In this document: in pieces, positions 1 through 9,408 of the stretch
Position numbering within the stretch: the stretch's first letter is position 1
Layout of the letters: every line of letters starts with the position of its first letter
Assembly: GCA_034421515.1 (NCBI GenBank)
Contig: DAOUKH010000003.1
Location: 62,001-126,000 of the forward strand
Direction of reading: 5' to 3'
Source: DAOUKH01 sp034421515
GTDB lineage: Bacteria > Chloroflexota > Dehalococcoidia > SHYB01
Length of the DNA: 64,000 nt
Notes under the pieces: model-generated
The model's database searches: none
The model's input: the letters and a program-made list of their open reading frames with translations, nothing else
What the model was told of the DNA's origin: nothing
Position numbers and translations under genes: made by a program

Positions 1-542
1 TGCGCGCCTCCACCACCTCGGACGTCTACTTCGACGACGTCTTCGTACCCGGCGAGAACCTCGTGGCCCCCGCGGGCGACGGCTTCAAAGTCGCCATGCA
101 GATCCTCGACGCCAGCCGCCCCATCATCGGGGCGCAGGCCGTGGGCATCGCCCAGGGCGCCTTCGACCTCGCCTTAAAGCACGTGAACCAGCGGGAGCAG
201 TTCGGCCAGACCATCGCCGGCTTCCAGGGCGTGCAGTGGATGCTCGCCGACATGGCAACCCAGATCGAAGCGGCCCGCCTGCTGACCTACCAAGCCGCCT
301 CACTCCACGACGACGGCCTGCCCTTTAGCAAGCAAGCCTCGATGGCCAAGCTCTTCGCCAGCGAGACGGCCACGCGGGTCGCCGACATGGCGCTCCAGCT
401 CCACGGCGGCATCGGCTACTTCAAGGAGAGCCCCGTCGAGCGCTACTACCGCGACGCCAAGGTCACCGAGATCTACGAGGGCACGTCGCAGATCCAGCGC
501 CTCGTCATCTCCCGCCACGTCCTCGCCGAAGCCGGCCGCTAG
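1..542 (+). CDS. Acyl-CoA dehydrogenase, C-terminal part (5' end outside window)
   Basis: The frame is open from base 3, so the gene begins upstream of the window. About 179 residues are visible and they cover the end of the middle beta domain (SDVYFDDVFVP, typical of the ACAD family) and the C-terminal helical domain. The motif YEGTSQIQR near the C-terminus carries the glutamate that acts as the catalytic base in many acyl-CoA dehydrogenases. The enzyme would oxidise an acyl-CoA to the 2-enoyl-CoA with FAD. The substrate chain type cannot be judged from this part. Confidence 0.93.
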   Translation, partial: RASTTSDVYFDDVFVPGENLVAPAGDGFKVAMQILDASRPIIGAQAVGIAQGAFDLALKHVNQREQFGQTIAGFQGVQWMLADMATQIEAARLLTYQAASLHDDGLPFSKQASMAKLFASETATRVADMALQLHGGIGYFKESPVERYYRDAKVTEIYEGTSQIQRLVISRHVLAEAGR

Positions 543-575
543 CTGCAGGGGCTACTTTGGTACCATGACTACCGG

Positions 576-761
576 ATGGAAACCAACCGGCAACAGGTTG
601 TCAGACGGCTGGAGCGAGAGGGCTGGCGGTTGCGCCGCCACGGCAGAGGGCACGACATCTTCAGCCATCCCGACCGCACGGTCAGCATCCAGATTCCACG
701 TCACAGGGATTTGGCGATTGGCACGGCCAGAGCCATAGCCCGACGAGCCGGTTGGATTTAG
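576..761 (+). CDS. hicA: HicA-type mRNA interferase toxin
   Basis: A 61-residue basic protein with the HicA double-stranded-RNA-binding-like fold signature: GRGH at residues 23-26, whose histidine is the catalytic residue of the family, followed by IFSHPDRT and IPRHRDLAIGTARAI. Length is typical for HicA. HicB follows after 36 bp on the same strand, which is the usual toxin-first order. HicA cleaves mRNA during translation stress and HicB neutralises it. The ATG at 576 is the only good start; an ATG at 565 is in another frame. Confidence 0.85.
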   Translation: METNRQQVVRRLEREGWRLRRHGRGHDIFSHPDRTVSIQIPRHRDLAIGTARAIARRAGWI

Positions 762-797
762 GATGGGCGGAGTCTCCTCGACTCTGGAGGTGAAGGC

Positions 798-1052
798 ATG
801 AAACGCTATCCGGGTCTCGTGGAATACGACGCGAAGGTGGGCGCCTACGGGGTGGTCTTCCCAGACCTTCCGGGCTGTTGCGCGATGGGGGAGACGTTGG
901 AGGAACTCTACGAAAACGCGGAGGAGGCCCTGCGAGACTTCGTCGAGGTCATGATCGAGGATGGCCTGGACGTTCCCGAACCAGGTCCATTCCACTGCCT
1001 TATCAGCGTCCCGCTAGCGAATCGTGATGCTGTGGAACCTGCCGCCTTATAG
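798..1052 (+). CDS. hicB: HicB-type antitoxin
   Basis: An 84-residue acidic protein with the HicB partial RNase H-like fold: YDAKVGAYGVVFPDLPGCCAMGETLEE is the signature stretch, with the PDLPGC core at residues 23-28. It has no obvious C-terminal DNA-binding domain; the tail is short. A good ribosome binding site (GGAGGTGAAG) sits just before the ATG. It follows hicA and should bind and block the toxin. Confidence 0.85.
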   Translation: MKRYPGLVEYDAKVGAYGVVFPDLPGCCAMGETLEELYENAEEALRDFVEVMIEDGLDVPEPGPFHCLISVPLANRDAVEPAAL

Positions 1053-1113
1053 GCGGCGACCGTACGGCCACGTTTCCTGTCGATCCGCTATGCGTGGCCC
1101 CTGACTACTCCCC

Positions 1114-2214
1114 CTACAGCCCGTAAAGACCCCGCGCGTTCGACGAGACGAGCATCTCGACCTCGTCGTCGGGCACGCCCTCGAAGTCCTTCTGGATGGC
1201 CTCCATCGAATGCGGCCACGTGCTGTCGCTGTGCGGGTAGTCGTTCGACCACATGATGTTGCCGATCCCGATGGTGTGGCGCTCGCGCACGCCGACCGGG
1301 TCCTCGATGAAGGTGCCGTAGACCTGGCGGCGGAAGTAAGCGCTGGGCATGTCGCCGATGTCCAGGTTCTGCCAGTGGCGGTGCCGCTCGTAGACGTTGT
1401 CCATCCACGGCACCATGAACGCCATCCAGCCGACGCCGCTCTCGACCGAGACGATCTTCAACTTGGGATGGCGGCGCAGCGCGCCGGAGTAGATCAGCGA
1501 GGTGATCGGCTCGGCCATCATCGCCTTGTTGCACACGATGGAGGCGAAGAGATTCTGGTTGAGGCCCGGCGTCAGCGGGTGCGCGCCGAGGTGCATGTGC
1601 GCCGGCATGTCGAGGTCGACCAGGGCCTCCCAGAGTGAGTCCCACCACGGGTGGGTGTAATTCTTGTCGGCGGGCGCCGACCACGGCCCCTCGATGTTGG
1701 GGATCGCGGGGATGAGGACGCCCTTCAGCCCCTTGTCGCGGGCCCGCTTCGCTTCCGCTGCGGCAAGCTCGGCGTCCCACGTGGGGATCTCGGCGATGCC
1801 GATGAGGCGGTCGGGAGCCACGGCGCAGAAGTCGGCCAGCCAGTCGTTGTAGGCCCGCATCAGGGCGAACCGGAGCGGCCGGTCGGCGGTCTTGAAGGTA
1901 AGCACCCCGCCGAAGAGGACCTCGGCGTCGACGTTGTCGACGTCCTGATCGACGATGCGCGCCGCCGCGTCGAAGCCGCCGCGCCGCCCGTCCTCGAAGC
2001 TCTTCGAGTCGGACTCGTAGTCCTCGTATTTGCGGCCCGCGACGGTGGAGATCAGCGAGTGCTTGGTCTCCTCGCCCTCGAAGATCATCACTTCGTATTC
2101 GCCCCGGATCTCCGTGCGGGGAGCCTTGTCGCGGAACTCGGGGTCGGTGTACTCCTGCCACATCGAGGGGAGAGGGTTCACGTGCGAGTCCGCGGAAATG
2201 ATCTTGTACGCCAT
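1114..2214 (-). CDS. Amidohydrolase family protein (amidohydrolase_2 type)
   Basis: A 366-residue TIM-barrel metal-dependent hydrolase. The N-terminus MAYKIISADSHVNP matches the amidohydrolase_2 family start, where the usual D-x-H-x-H metal motif has become D-S-H-V-N, so the second histidine is replaced. Later family marks are GLKGVLIPA, PAHMHLGAHP, SVESGVGW and SNDYPHSDSTWPHS. Relatives include decarboxylases and hydrolases of aromatic or heterocyclic acids. An open frame runs on to 2325, but the ATG at 2214 matches the family start. The reaction is unknown. Confidence 0.85.
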   Translation of the reverse strand: MAYKIISADSHVNPLPSMWQEYTDPEFRDKAPRTEIRGEYEVMIFEGEETKHSLISTVAGRKYEDYESDSKSFEDGRRGGFDAAARIVDQDVDNVDAEVLFGGVLTFKTADRPLRFALMRAYNDWLADFCAVAPDRLIGIAEIPTWDAELAAAEAKRARDKGLKGVLIPAIPNIEGPWSAPADKNYTHPWWDSLWEALVDLDMPAHMHLGAHPLTPGLNQNLFASIVCNKAMMAEPITSLIYSGALRRHPKLKIVSVESGVGWMAFMVPWMDNVYERHRHWQNLDIGDMPSAYFRRQVYGTFIEDPVGVRERHTIGIGNIMWSNDYPHSDSTWPHSMEAIQKDFEGVPDDEVEMLVSSNARGLYGL

Positions 2215-2314
2215 GCCGGTTGCCGCCTTTCTCTCGTCTTGCCCGCCGGCCCTGGGCCGCGGCGCCCAAAAGCCTACCACGCCGCGCCGTTCGCTGCGCG
2301 GCCCCTCCCTCCCA

Positions 2315-2361
2315 TGTAGGGGCAACCCTTGTGGTTGCCCGGGGCGGTCTCCGGGGCTCCC
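2315..2361. repeat. Dispersed intergenic repeat, family A (long form)
   Basis: The element starts TGTAGGGGCAACC and contains the inverted pair GGGCAACC/GGTTGCCC, followed by a GGTCTCCGGGG tail. Nearly the same 45-bp sequence recurs at 10789-10836. It fills the short gap between the serine hydrolase and the amidohydrolase genes. It has no coding capacity. Confidence 0.75.
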
Positions 2362-3518
2362 TAGACCGCGTCGTAAAGCGCCTGGAGAATCCGGCTTCGC
2401 CGCGGGTCGTCGCCCAAGCCCGCCAGGTACTGGTTCGGCGCGTAGCCGAAGCCGATGCGGGCCTCGGGGTCGGCGAAACCAAGGGAGCCGCCGTAGCCCG
2501 CGTGCCCGAACGCACGAAGACTAGGACCGAGGTTGGGCGGACGGTTGAGCTGGAAGCCGAGGCCGAACCGCATCTCTCCGCCCAGCGTCGCCTCGACGCC
2601 GTCCGAGCGCTCGACGGTGGCCCGGTCGATGGCCTCCTGGCTCAGGACGTGGACACCGTCGAGCTCGCCCCCCTCGGCCAGGGCGGCGTACATGCGCGCC
2701 GCGGCGCGCGCGGTGGTGTGGCCGTTGGCGGCCGGAATCTCGGCGGCGCGCCACTCCCGCGTGTTCAGACTGCGGAAGGTGCCGGGCGGGTTCCCGATCG
2801 CCTTGCCTCCCAACGATTCAGGGTCGGGTCGAACGGCGTTGGGGTCGAACGGGGGCGAGAGGACCTGGGCGACGCGCCCGTCGTGCTTGGCCCCGAAGCC
2901 GATCAACCAGTCGAGGCCCAACGGCCCGGCGACCTCCTCGCGGAAGTACGTCCCCAGGCTGCGCCCGTCGATGCGCCGCACCAGCTCGCCGACGAGCCAG
3001 CCGAAAGTGAAGGCGTGGTAGCCGAACATCGTCCCCGGCTCCCACCATGGTTCGGCCCTGGCCAGGGCCGCCGTCATCGCCTCCCAGTCGAAGAGCGCCT
3101 CGGCGGGCAGCGACTCGCGCACGGCGGCGAGGCCGGACCGGTGACTCAGCACCATGTGGACGGGGATTGAGCCCTTGCCGGCTTGGGCGAACTCGGGCCA
3201 GTAGCGGGCCACCGGCGCGTCGAAGTCGAGCTTGCCCGCGTCGGCGAGCCGGTGGGCGCAGAGCGACGCCGCGCCCTTCGTCGTGGACATCACGCAGACG
3301 ATGGTGTCGCGCTCCCAGGGGCGCGACCGCTGCTTGTCGGCGTAGCCACCCCAGAGGTCGACGACGGGCTCGCCTTCAAGGTAGACGGCGAGGGCCGCGC
3401 CGCACTCGGCGACCTCGCCGGAGCCGGACCGTGGCCGGTTAAAATTGGCGGCGAAGGCGTCGGCGACTGCGAGAAAGCGCGCGTCGACGTGGCCGTGGAC
3501 CGGGACGTTGTCGCCCAT
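2361..3518 (-). CDS. Beta-lactamase-like serine hydrolase (class C fold esterase)
   Basis: A 385-residue serine hydrolase of the class C beta-lactamase/EstB family. The SxxK active-site motif is STTK at residues 78-81; the second motif is Y-H-A at 167-169 in place of Y-x-N; a KTG-like region appears as FGHAGYGGS near the C-terminus. HRSGL at 126-130 is also typical. No signal peptide is seen, so a cytoplasmic esterase, transesterase or amidase is more likely than antibiotic resistance. The start at 3518 lies 5 bp after the stop of the SnoaL gene, so the two are probably co-transcribed. The frame stays open upstream, but only as the shadow of that gene. Confidence 0.88.
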   Translation of the reverse strand: MGDNVPVHGHVDARFLAVADAFAANFNRPRSGSGEVAECGAALAVYLEGEPVVDLWGGYADKQRSRPWERDTIVCVMSTTKGAASLCAHRLADAGKLDFDAPVARYWPEFAQAGKGSIPVHMVLSHRSGLAAVRESLPAEALFDWEAMTAALARAEPWWEPGTMFGYHAFTFGWLVGELVRRIDGRSLGTYFREEVAGPLGLDWLIGFGAKHDGRVAQVLSPPFDPNAVRPDPESLGGKAIGNPPGTFRSLNTREWRAAEIPAANGHTTARAAARMYAALAEGGELDGVHVLSQEAIDRATVERSDGVEATLGGEMRFGLGFQLNRPPNLGPSLRAFGHAGYGGSLGFADPEARIGFGYAPNQYLAGLGDDPRRSRILQALYDAV

Positions 3519-3523
3519 GTCGG

Positions 3524-3973
3524 CTATGACGGTAGCCCGCCGGGCCTCGTGCCCGTCGTCCACGACGCCTGCTCGATCCGCTCGGTGATGCGCCAGCCGG
3601 CCTCGGTGCGCGCGAGCTTGTCGTTGTAGTACCCGCCGACAAAGAAGACCTGCATCTCGCCCTCCTCGTCCTGCCAGCCCATGGGGTTGAAGAACATGGT
3701 GCGCGTCGTGGCGCGGTCGCCGCCAATCTCGAACTCCGTGTTGCTGACGAGGTGCTGCGTCATGACGAACATGGCGAGCACCTCGGAGAGCCACTGCTTC
3801 ATCTCCGCGCGATTGCCCCGTACGTCGGGCATCGAGGAGCTGTAGTCGATCAGGGCATCCTCGGTGAAGACGTCGTCGAGCAGGTCGAACTGCTTCGAGT
3901 CGATGGCGGTGCAGTAGCGGGTGAGCAGCCCGCTGATTTCGACACGGTCGGCAACTTCCTGGGCGTCGAGCAT
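3524..3973 (-). CDS. SnoaL-like / nuclear transport factor 2 family protein
   Basis: A 149-residue protein of the NTF2-like cone fold. The N-terminal pattern DRVEISGLLTRYCTAIDSKQFD and the later YYNDKLARTEAGWRI are typical of the SnoaL_4 group, which covers small hydratases, isomerases and ring-modifying enzymes as well as non-catalytic members. It sits between an MFS carrier gene (52 bp upstream) and a serine hydrolase (5 bp downstream), suggesting a small catabolic operon. Substrate unknown. Confidence 0.85.
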   Translation of the reverse strand: MLDAQEVADRVEISGLLTRYCTAIDSKQFDLLDDVFTEDALIDYSSSMPDVRGNRAEMKQWLSEVLAMFVMTQHLVSNTEFEIGGDRATTRTMFFNPMGWQDEEGEMQVFFVGGYYNDKLARTEAGWRITERIEQASWTTGTRPGGLPS

Positions 3974-4025
3974 GGCGTTCCCTCCCTAGGCGCGTCGGCC
4001 ACGGTACCCGCTTTCGCCCGCCGCG

Positions 4026-5261
4026 TCACCCCTCGACGCGGTCTTTATCCTCCGTCTCGTCAGCGGCCCCGGTGCCCTCCGCCAGCGCGGCCGTGTCGGG
4101 GCGGGCCAACAGGATTGCCGCGATTGCCAGCGCCGGCAGGGCCGCCATCGCGATGATCGCGATGCGGAAGCTGTCGAACAGACCCTCAAGCGCGGCGAGC
4201 GGCAGCGGGCCGAGCGCCGCCGCGGAAATCATGATCATCACCGCCGAGCCCTGTATCCGACCCAGCCGATGGCGTCCATAGAAGTGGGCCCACATCACGC
4301 CCATCACGACCTGCGAAATGCCGGCCGACGCCCCGAGCAGCGCCGCGTAGCCGGCCGCGGCCGCCGGCGACGCCATGAACAGGCCCATGGTCACCGCCGC
4401 CGCCATCACGGTCATGCCCAGCGCGAAGATCCGCTGCGGGCCGATGCGCTCGATGAGCAGGCCGCCGGTGGAGGCCCCCATCGCCGAGGCGATGGCGAAG
4501 GCCACGAAGACCGCGGCCGCGACGTCCTCGCTGAGACCGCGCTCCTTGAAAATGGCGGTCTGGTGGAAGATCAGGCCGGTGATCACGAAGGCGGGGACGG
4601 CGAGTGGCAGAGCGAGCCGCCAGAAGGTGGGCGAGGTGAAGACCGGCCGCCGGTCGGGACCCTCACTCCGTTCCTCCGGCGGCGTTTCTCCGGCGGGCGG
4701 GGCGCCCGCGCCGTCGGGGTGCAGCCCGACCTCCTCGGGCGTGTTGCGGACGAAGAGCAGGGTGGCGGGAATCACCAGGAGCCACACCGCGATGCCGAGC
4801 ACGAAGTAGGTGTCCCGCCAGCCGATGCTCTCGATGAGCGCGCGCGACACCGGCGGGAACACCGCATTCGAGGCGGAGAAGCCGAGCGACATGAGCGCGA
4901 AGGCCCGGCCCCGCATCACCACGAACCACTGCGCCACGAGCAGCGTCGGGTTCACGAACATCGAACCCTGCCCCAGCGCACGCAGCGCGGCGAGCGCGAA
5001 GAAGAAGCCCACGATCCCCGATGACAGCGCCATCCCGAAGCACGCCGACCCCAGCGCGGCCGCCACCAGCGCCAGGATGCGTCGTGGGCCGAAGCGGTCG
5101 GAGAGGCGGCTGACCATCGCCGCCATCAACGCGCTCACGCCCGTGCTGATGCCGTACAGCACCGAGATCGTCGTGCGCGAGATGCCGGTGTCTTCGATGA
5201 TCGGGTCGATGAACGAGGAGACCCCGAACGACTGTCCCGGCCCTGAGCTGAACGCCACCAC
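4026..5261 (-). CDS. MFS transporter (monocarboxylate/oxalate-formate-like group)
   Basis: About 411 residues with twelve predicted membrane spans and the MFS loop motif RLSDRFGPRR after span 2. The overall look (GISRTTISVLYGISTG) resembles the monocarboxylate and oxalate/formate carriers. The coordinates use the GTG at 5261, but that start falls in the middle of the first span: the same frame continues upstream as RGWIIVAVGFVVAFSSG. No ATG, GTG or TTG is found before the stop near 5412. A CTG at 5372, preceded by AGAGAAG, would give a complete first span. The true N-terminus is therefore probably longer. Confidence 0.85.
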   Translation of the reverse strand: MVAFSSGPGQSFGVSSFIDPIIEDTGISRTTISVLYGISTGVSALMAAMVSRLSDRFGPRRILALVAAALGSACFGMALSSGIVGFFFALAALRALGQGSMFVNPTLLVAQWFVVMRGRAFALMSLGFSASNAVFPPVSRALIESIGWRDTYFVLGIAVWLLVIPATLLFVRNTPEEVGLHPDGAGAPPAGETPPEERSEGPDRRPVFTSPTFWRLALPLAVPAFVITGLIFHQTAIFKERGLSEDVAAAVFVAFAIASAMGASTGGLLIERIGPQRIFALGMTVMAAAVTMGLFMASPAAAAGYAALLGASAGISQVVMGVMWAHFYGRHRLGRIQGSAVMIMISAAALGPLPLAALEGLFDSFRIAIIAMAALPALAIAAILLARPDTAALAEGTGAADETEDKDRVEG

Positions 5262-5471
5262 GAAGCCGACGGCGACGATGATCCAGCCACGGTAGAGCTT
5301 GGGGCGCGCGATCCGCCGCCCGGCCCGGCGAGACCGGGGTGAGCGCTGAGTGGACTTGAACGGCTTGGGCAGGGCGGCTTCTCTCGGCGCGGCGGGCGTG
5401 AAGGCGCACGGTTACGATACCAGACCGATCCTTGGCACTGTCAGACGATGCTACGCCGCGAAGCAGCGAAT

Positions 5472-5511
5472 ATGTACAGACTATTGCTCTATTATGTACT
5501 TCTAATGTACA
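5472..5511 (+). promoter_or_regulatory. ATGTAC repeats, candidate operator of the relE/phd-type locus
   Basis: Three copies of ATGTAC lie at 5472, 5494 and 5505, two of them within the palindrome TGTACA. The surrounding 60 bp are clearly richer in A+T than the rest of the window. The site is 30-70 bp before the toxin start, where self-regulation of toxin-antitoxin operons usually acts. No convincing -35/-10 pair was found. Confidence 0.35.
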
Positions 5512-5542
5512 GTAGAGCCAACACATAGGGAAGCGCTGGGGC

Positions 5543-5860
5543 TTGAAGTACCGTACCGTCATCACTTCACGGGCTGGAGAGGGCCTTCGCGGTGTCAGAG
5601 ACCTTCGTGAGCAACGCAGAGTCTACCGGCGGGCGCTGGACCTGGAGGCCGAGCCACTCAAACAGGGGAAGCCACTCACGGGCGGTCTCCTAGGGTACCG
5701 GAGCATTCGTGCAGGGCAGCGTCATCGCATCCTCTACACCGTCGACGAAGGGGAGCGCGCAGTCGTCGTCGTATTGATCGGGACACGAAAGGAGGGCGAC
5801 AAGGGAGATGTGTACAGAATCGCGGAACGGCTCTCCAGGCTGGGCCTTCTATCACCTTGA
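5543..5860 (+). CDS. RelE/ParE-superfamily toxin
   Basis: A 105-residue basic protein with the RelE/ParE pattern: KQGKPLTGGLLGYRSIRAGQRHRILYTVDEGERAVVVVLIGTRK is read as the central beta-sheet carrying RxxR..YRI(L)Y. The start is a TTG at 5543. The antitoxin follows 81 bp downstream on the same strand. This is the reverse of the usual relBE order, but is common in higBA-like loci. RelE members cut mRNA on the ribosome and ParE members poison gyrase; the sequence does not settle which applies here. Confidence 0.78.
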   Translation: MKYRTVITSRAGEGLRGVRDLREQRRVYRRALDLEAEPLKQGKPLTGGLLGYRSIRAGQRHRILYTVDEGERAVVVVLIGTRKEGDKGDVYRIAERLSRLGLLSP

Positions 5861-5941
5861 ATCGTGTCGTTACCTACCCACTAGTCTCGGGTGACATGAT
5901 TGGTCACCGCCCTCGAATGGGCACACGAAAAGGGAAACAAC

Positions 5942-6238
5942 ATGACAACAGATCAACTAAACAGGAAGACGGAGCGGGTCAGCATAACGAACGCCAGGAA
6001 CTCCCTGACCAAGCTGCCGGAGAAGCTTGAGCAAGACCCCGCAATCATCGAAGTGACGCGGCAGAACATCCCGGTCCTCGCCATCCTCAATTGGGACGAC
6101 TGGGAGGCGATTGTAGAGACGCTCGAGATACTGGCCGACCCGGAAGCGATGGAGCAGCTTCGTCAGTCCATCGCCGACATCGAAGCCGGCCGCGTCCAGG
6201 ACCTGCGGGAGTTGGGCAAGGAGCTTGGACTCGATTAG
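5942..6238 (+). CDS. Phd/YefM-type antitoxin
   Basis: A 98-residue protein with the Phd/YefM N-terminal DNA-binding pattern (VSITNARNSLTKLPEKLEQDP, then EVTRQNIPVLAILNWDDWEAIVETLEIL) and an acidic C-terminal tail that would wrap around the toxin. The ATG at 5942 follows AAAAGGGAAA, a usable ribosome binding site; a TTG at 5900 in the same frame is less likely. It pairs with the RelE/ParE-type toxin just upstream and should also repress the operon. Confidence 0.8.
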   Translation: MTTDQLNRKTERVSITNARNSLTKLPEKLEQDPAIIEVTRQNIPVLAILNWDDWEAIVETLEILADPEAMEQLRQSIADIEAGRVQDLRELGKELGLD

Positions 6239-6243
6239 CCCGA

Positions 6244-7425
6244 CTACCCCCCGCCGAGGTAGTCGAGCGCCGTCGCCGCAAGGAGATGCGCCGCGGCGGG
6301 CAACACCGACTCGTCGAAGTCGAAGGCGGCGTTGTGGTGGCCTTGGGTGAGGCCGCGCGCCTCGTTGCGCGACCCCATCATGACGTAGCAGCCGGGGACG
6401 CGGTCGAGAAAGAAGGCCATGTCGTCGCCGAGCGCCGCCTGCTCGACGGAGGCGATGCTCTCGGGCCCGAGCTCGCGGGCGGCGACGCCGCGCACCAGCT
6501 CGGTCATCGCCTCGTCGTTGACCACGGGCGGCGCGAGGTACTCCGAGGTGAACTCGTAGTCGGCCCGCGCGGCAAGGCAGACGCCGCGCACCACGTCCTC
6601 GGCGCGCTCGACGAGCGCGTCGCGCTGCGCGTGGTCGAACGTCCGCAGCGTCCCCTGCAACACCGCCTCGCCGGGAATGACGTTCCACGTCGTCCCCGCC
6701 TGGAGCGACGTGACGCTCAGGACGACGGGGCTCCCGAGGCGCGACTCGCGGCTCACCAGCGTCTGCAGAGCCAGCACGACCTGGGATGCCGCCGGGATGG
6801 GGTCGATGGTCTGATGCGGCGTCGCGGCATGGCCGCCCCGCCCCACGATCTTGATCCGCAGCCGGTCCACCGAGGCCCAGATCGGCCCCGCGCGCAGCCC
6901 GACGGCGCCGGCAGGTAAAAAATTCCACAGATGGAAGGCGAAGATGGCGTCCACCGGCGGGTCGGCGAGGACGCCGTCCTCGATCATCGCGGGGGCGCCG
7001 GCCGCCATCTCCTCCGCGGGCTGGAAGATGAACTTGACGTTCCCCGCCAGGTCGCCGCGCCGTTGGGCGAGCATCTCGGCCGCGGCAAGGACCGCCGCGG
7101 TGTGGCCGTCGTGGCCTCAGGCATGCATCGCGCCGGCGTTGACCGACCGGTAGTCGACGTCGTTCGCCTCCTCGATGGGGAGGGCGTCGATGTCGGCGCG
7201 GAGGGCGACGGTCTTGCCCGGCCGCGCGCCGCGCAGCAGCCCGACGACGCCGGTCTGCCCCACGCCGGTGCGCACGTCGAGGCCCAGCGCTTCGAGCCGC
7301 TCGGCGATGATCCCGGCGGTGCGCGTCTCCTTGAAGGCGAGCTCGGGGTGCGCGTGGAGGTCGCGGCGGAGGGCCACGATCTGCGGCGCGAGTGCGGCGG
7401 CCTCGTCGGCGAGGTTGGTAGCCAT
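6244..7425 (-). CDS. M20-family amidohydrolase, candidate selenoprotein (UGA at codon 103)
   Basis: A 393-residue M20D-type hydrolase (hippurate and indole-acetyl-amino-acid hydrolase group) if the in-frame UGA at 7119-7117 is read through. The family motif MHACGHDGHTA appears here as M-H-A-UGA-G-H-D-G-H-T-A, so the stop sits exactly at the cysteine (position 103) that binds the metal in this family. Both halves are intact and of normal length: RADIDALP before, FIFQPAEE, GRGGHAATPH and MMGSRNEARGLTQGHHNAAF after. A strong hairpin follows at 7080-7100, placed like a bacterial SECIS element. With two more UGA-containing genes in this window, selenocysteine insertion is more likely than a broken gene. 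Without read-through only residues 1-102 would be made. Confidence 0.8.
7080..7100 (-). promoter_or_regulatory. Candidate SECIS hairpin of the M20 gene
   Basis: In the mRNA, 16 nt after the UGA, seven perfect base pairs (CCGCGGC with GCCGCGG) close a 7-nt loop GGUCCUU. The loop G/U lies 23-25 nt after the UGA, within the spacing seen for bacterial SECIS elements, and the GGUC start resembles the loop of E. coli fdhF. High GC content makes chance hairpins common, so this supports the reading but does not prove it. Confidence 0.6.
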
Positions 7426-7555
7426 GAGCGGTCCTTTCCGGGGTGAGAAAGCGGCGGGCGCGGGCCGGAAAAACGCCCCTACTATGATAGAGTTAGAGCC
7501 CGGTTAGGCAAGCCGGAACGGGCCGCCGTCACAGCCGCGAAGACTTGGAGGAAAC

Positions 7556-8569
<1,014 letters not shown>

Positions 8570-8593
8570 CGCAAGCGGGAGCCATCCCCCTCC

Positions 8594-8721
8594 CGTAGGG
8601 GCACCTCTTGTGGGTGCCCGTCCCCTCCCCGGTAGGGGCGAGTCGCGACTCGCCCGCTCCCCAACACCCACCGCCCCCTCTGGGGGAGACTGAGAGAGGG
8701 CACGCGCCGCAGGCGCGTCGG
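8594..8721. repeat. Cluster of dispersed repeats, families A and B
   Basis: Behind gapA are two family A copies (GTAGGGGC units around 8594-8620 and 8631-8656, the second with the palindrome GGGCGAGTCGCGACTCGCCC) and one family B copy (8673-8721: CCCCCTCTGGGGGAGACTGA, then GCGCCGCAGGCGC). Together with the flanks they occupy most of the 245 bp up to the higBA locus. Apart from the repeats nothing was recognised in that gap. Confidence 0.75.
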
Positions 8722-8814
8722 CGGTGTGGCGCCGGGAGGTCCTACCCCCTCCCCCCACCCATGGACACGCTACACATACACCCTAGACATTAGTAACGGT
8801 TCTCGTTAGCATAG

Positions 8815-9099
8815 TTGGTGGTGGATCGGTTCCGAGATAGAGATGCACAGCGCCTCTTCGGCGGGCAAGGCGTTCGACGATTACCGGCCGACATCCAACG
8901 CCGCGCTCGCATGCGGTTGCAACGTGTGGTAGCGGCTACAGCGCTCGCCGACCTTCGCCTGCCGCCGTCCCACCGGTTGGAGGCCCTTCGGGGAGATCGG
9001 GCAGGGCAACACAGCATCCGCATCAATGACCAGTGGCGCGTGTGCTTTGTCTGGACGGACCGGGGCGCAATGGAGATCGAAGTCACCGACTACCACTGA
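8815..9099 (+). CDS. higB: HigB-type toxin
   Basis: A RelE-superfamily protein of 92-94 residues of the HigB group: VVDRFRDRDAQRLFGGQ, ADIQRRARMRLQRVVAATALADLRLPPSHRLEALRGDRAGQ and SIRINDQWRVCFVW are all characteristic. The start may be TTG 8815, GTG 8818 or GTG 8821. A short inverted repeat, TAACG at 8794 and CGTTA at 8804, lies just upstream and could bind HigA. HigA follows after 12 bp. HigB is a ribosome-dependent mRNA endonuclease. Confidence 0.88.
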   Translation: MVVDRFRDRDAQRLFGGQGVRRLPADIQRRARMRLQRVVAATALADLRLPPSHRLEALRGDRAGQHSIRINDQWRVCFVWTDRGAMEIEVTDYH

Positions 9100-9111
9100 G
9101 GAGGAAAGCCT

Positions 9112-9408
9112 ATGGCCGACGCGGAACCCATCCATCCAGGAGAACATCTGGCGGAGATGTTGCAAGAGCTGGGCATCACCCAATACCGCCTTGCGAAGAC
9201 GATCGGCGTGCCCCAGATCCGCATTCACGACATCGTCCACTGCCGCAGGTCGATCACTGCGGACACCGCGCTTCGGATCGGCCAAGCACTGGGAATGACG
9301 CCCGACTACTGGCTGAACCTCCAGCGGATGTACGACCTCGACGTGGCCCGCACCAAGACCGACGTCAGCGCCATCGAACCGCTCGTCGAGGCGTCCACCG
9401 TCCCCTAG
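9112..9408 (+). CDS. higA: HigA-type antitoxin
   Basis: A 98-residue protein with the HigA/XRE helix-turn-helix: HPGEHLAEMLQELGITQYRLAKTIG, then IHDIVHCRRSITADTALRIGQALGMTPDYWLNLQ, diagnostic of the HigA family. An AGGAGG-type ribosome binding site precedes the ATG. It forms a toxin-first pair with higB. Its end overlaps by 4 bp the end of purH on the other strand. Confidence 0.9.
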   Translation: MADAEPIHPGEHLAEMLQELGITQYRLAKTIGVPQIRIHDIVHCRRSITADTALRIGQALGMTPDYWLNLQRMYDLDVARTKTDVSAIEPLVEASTVP

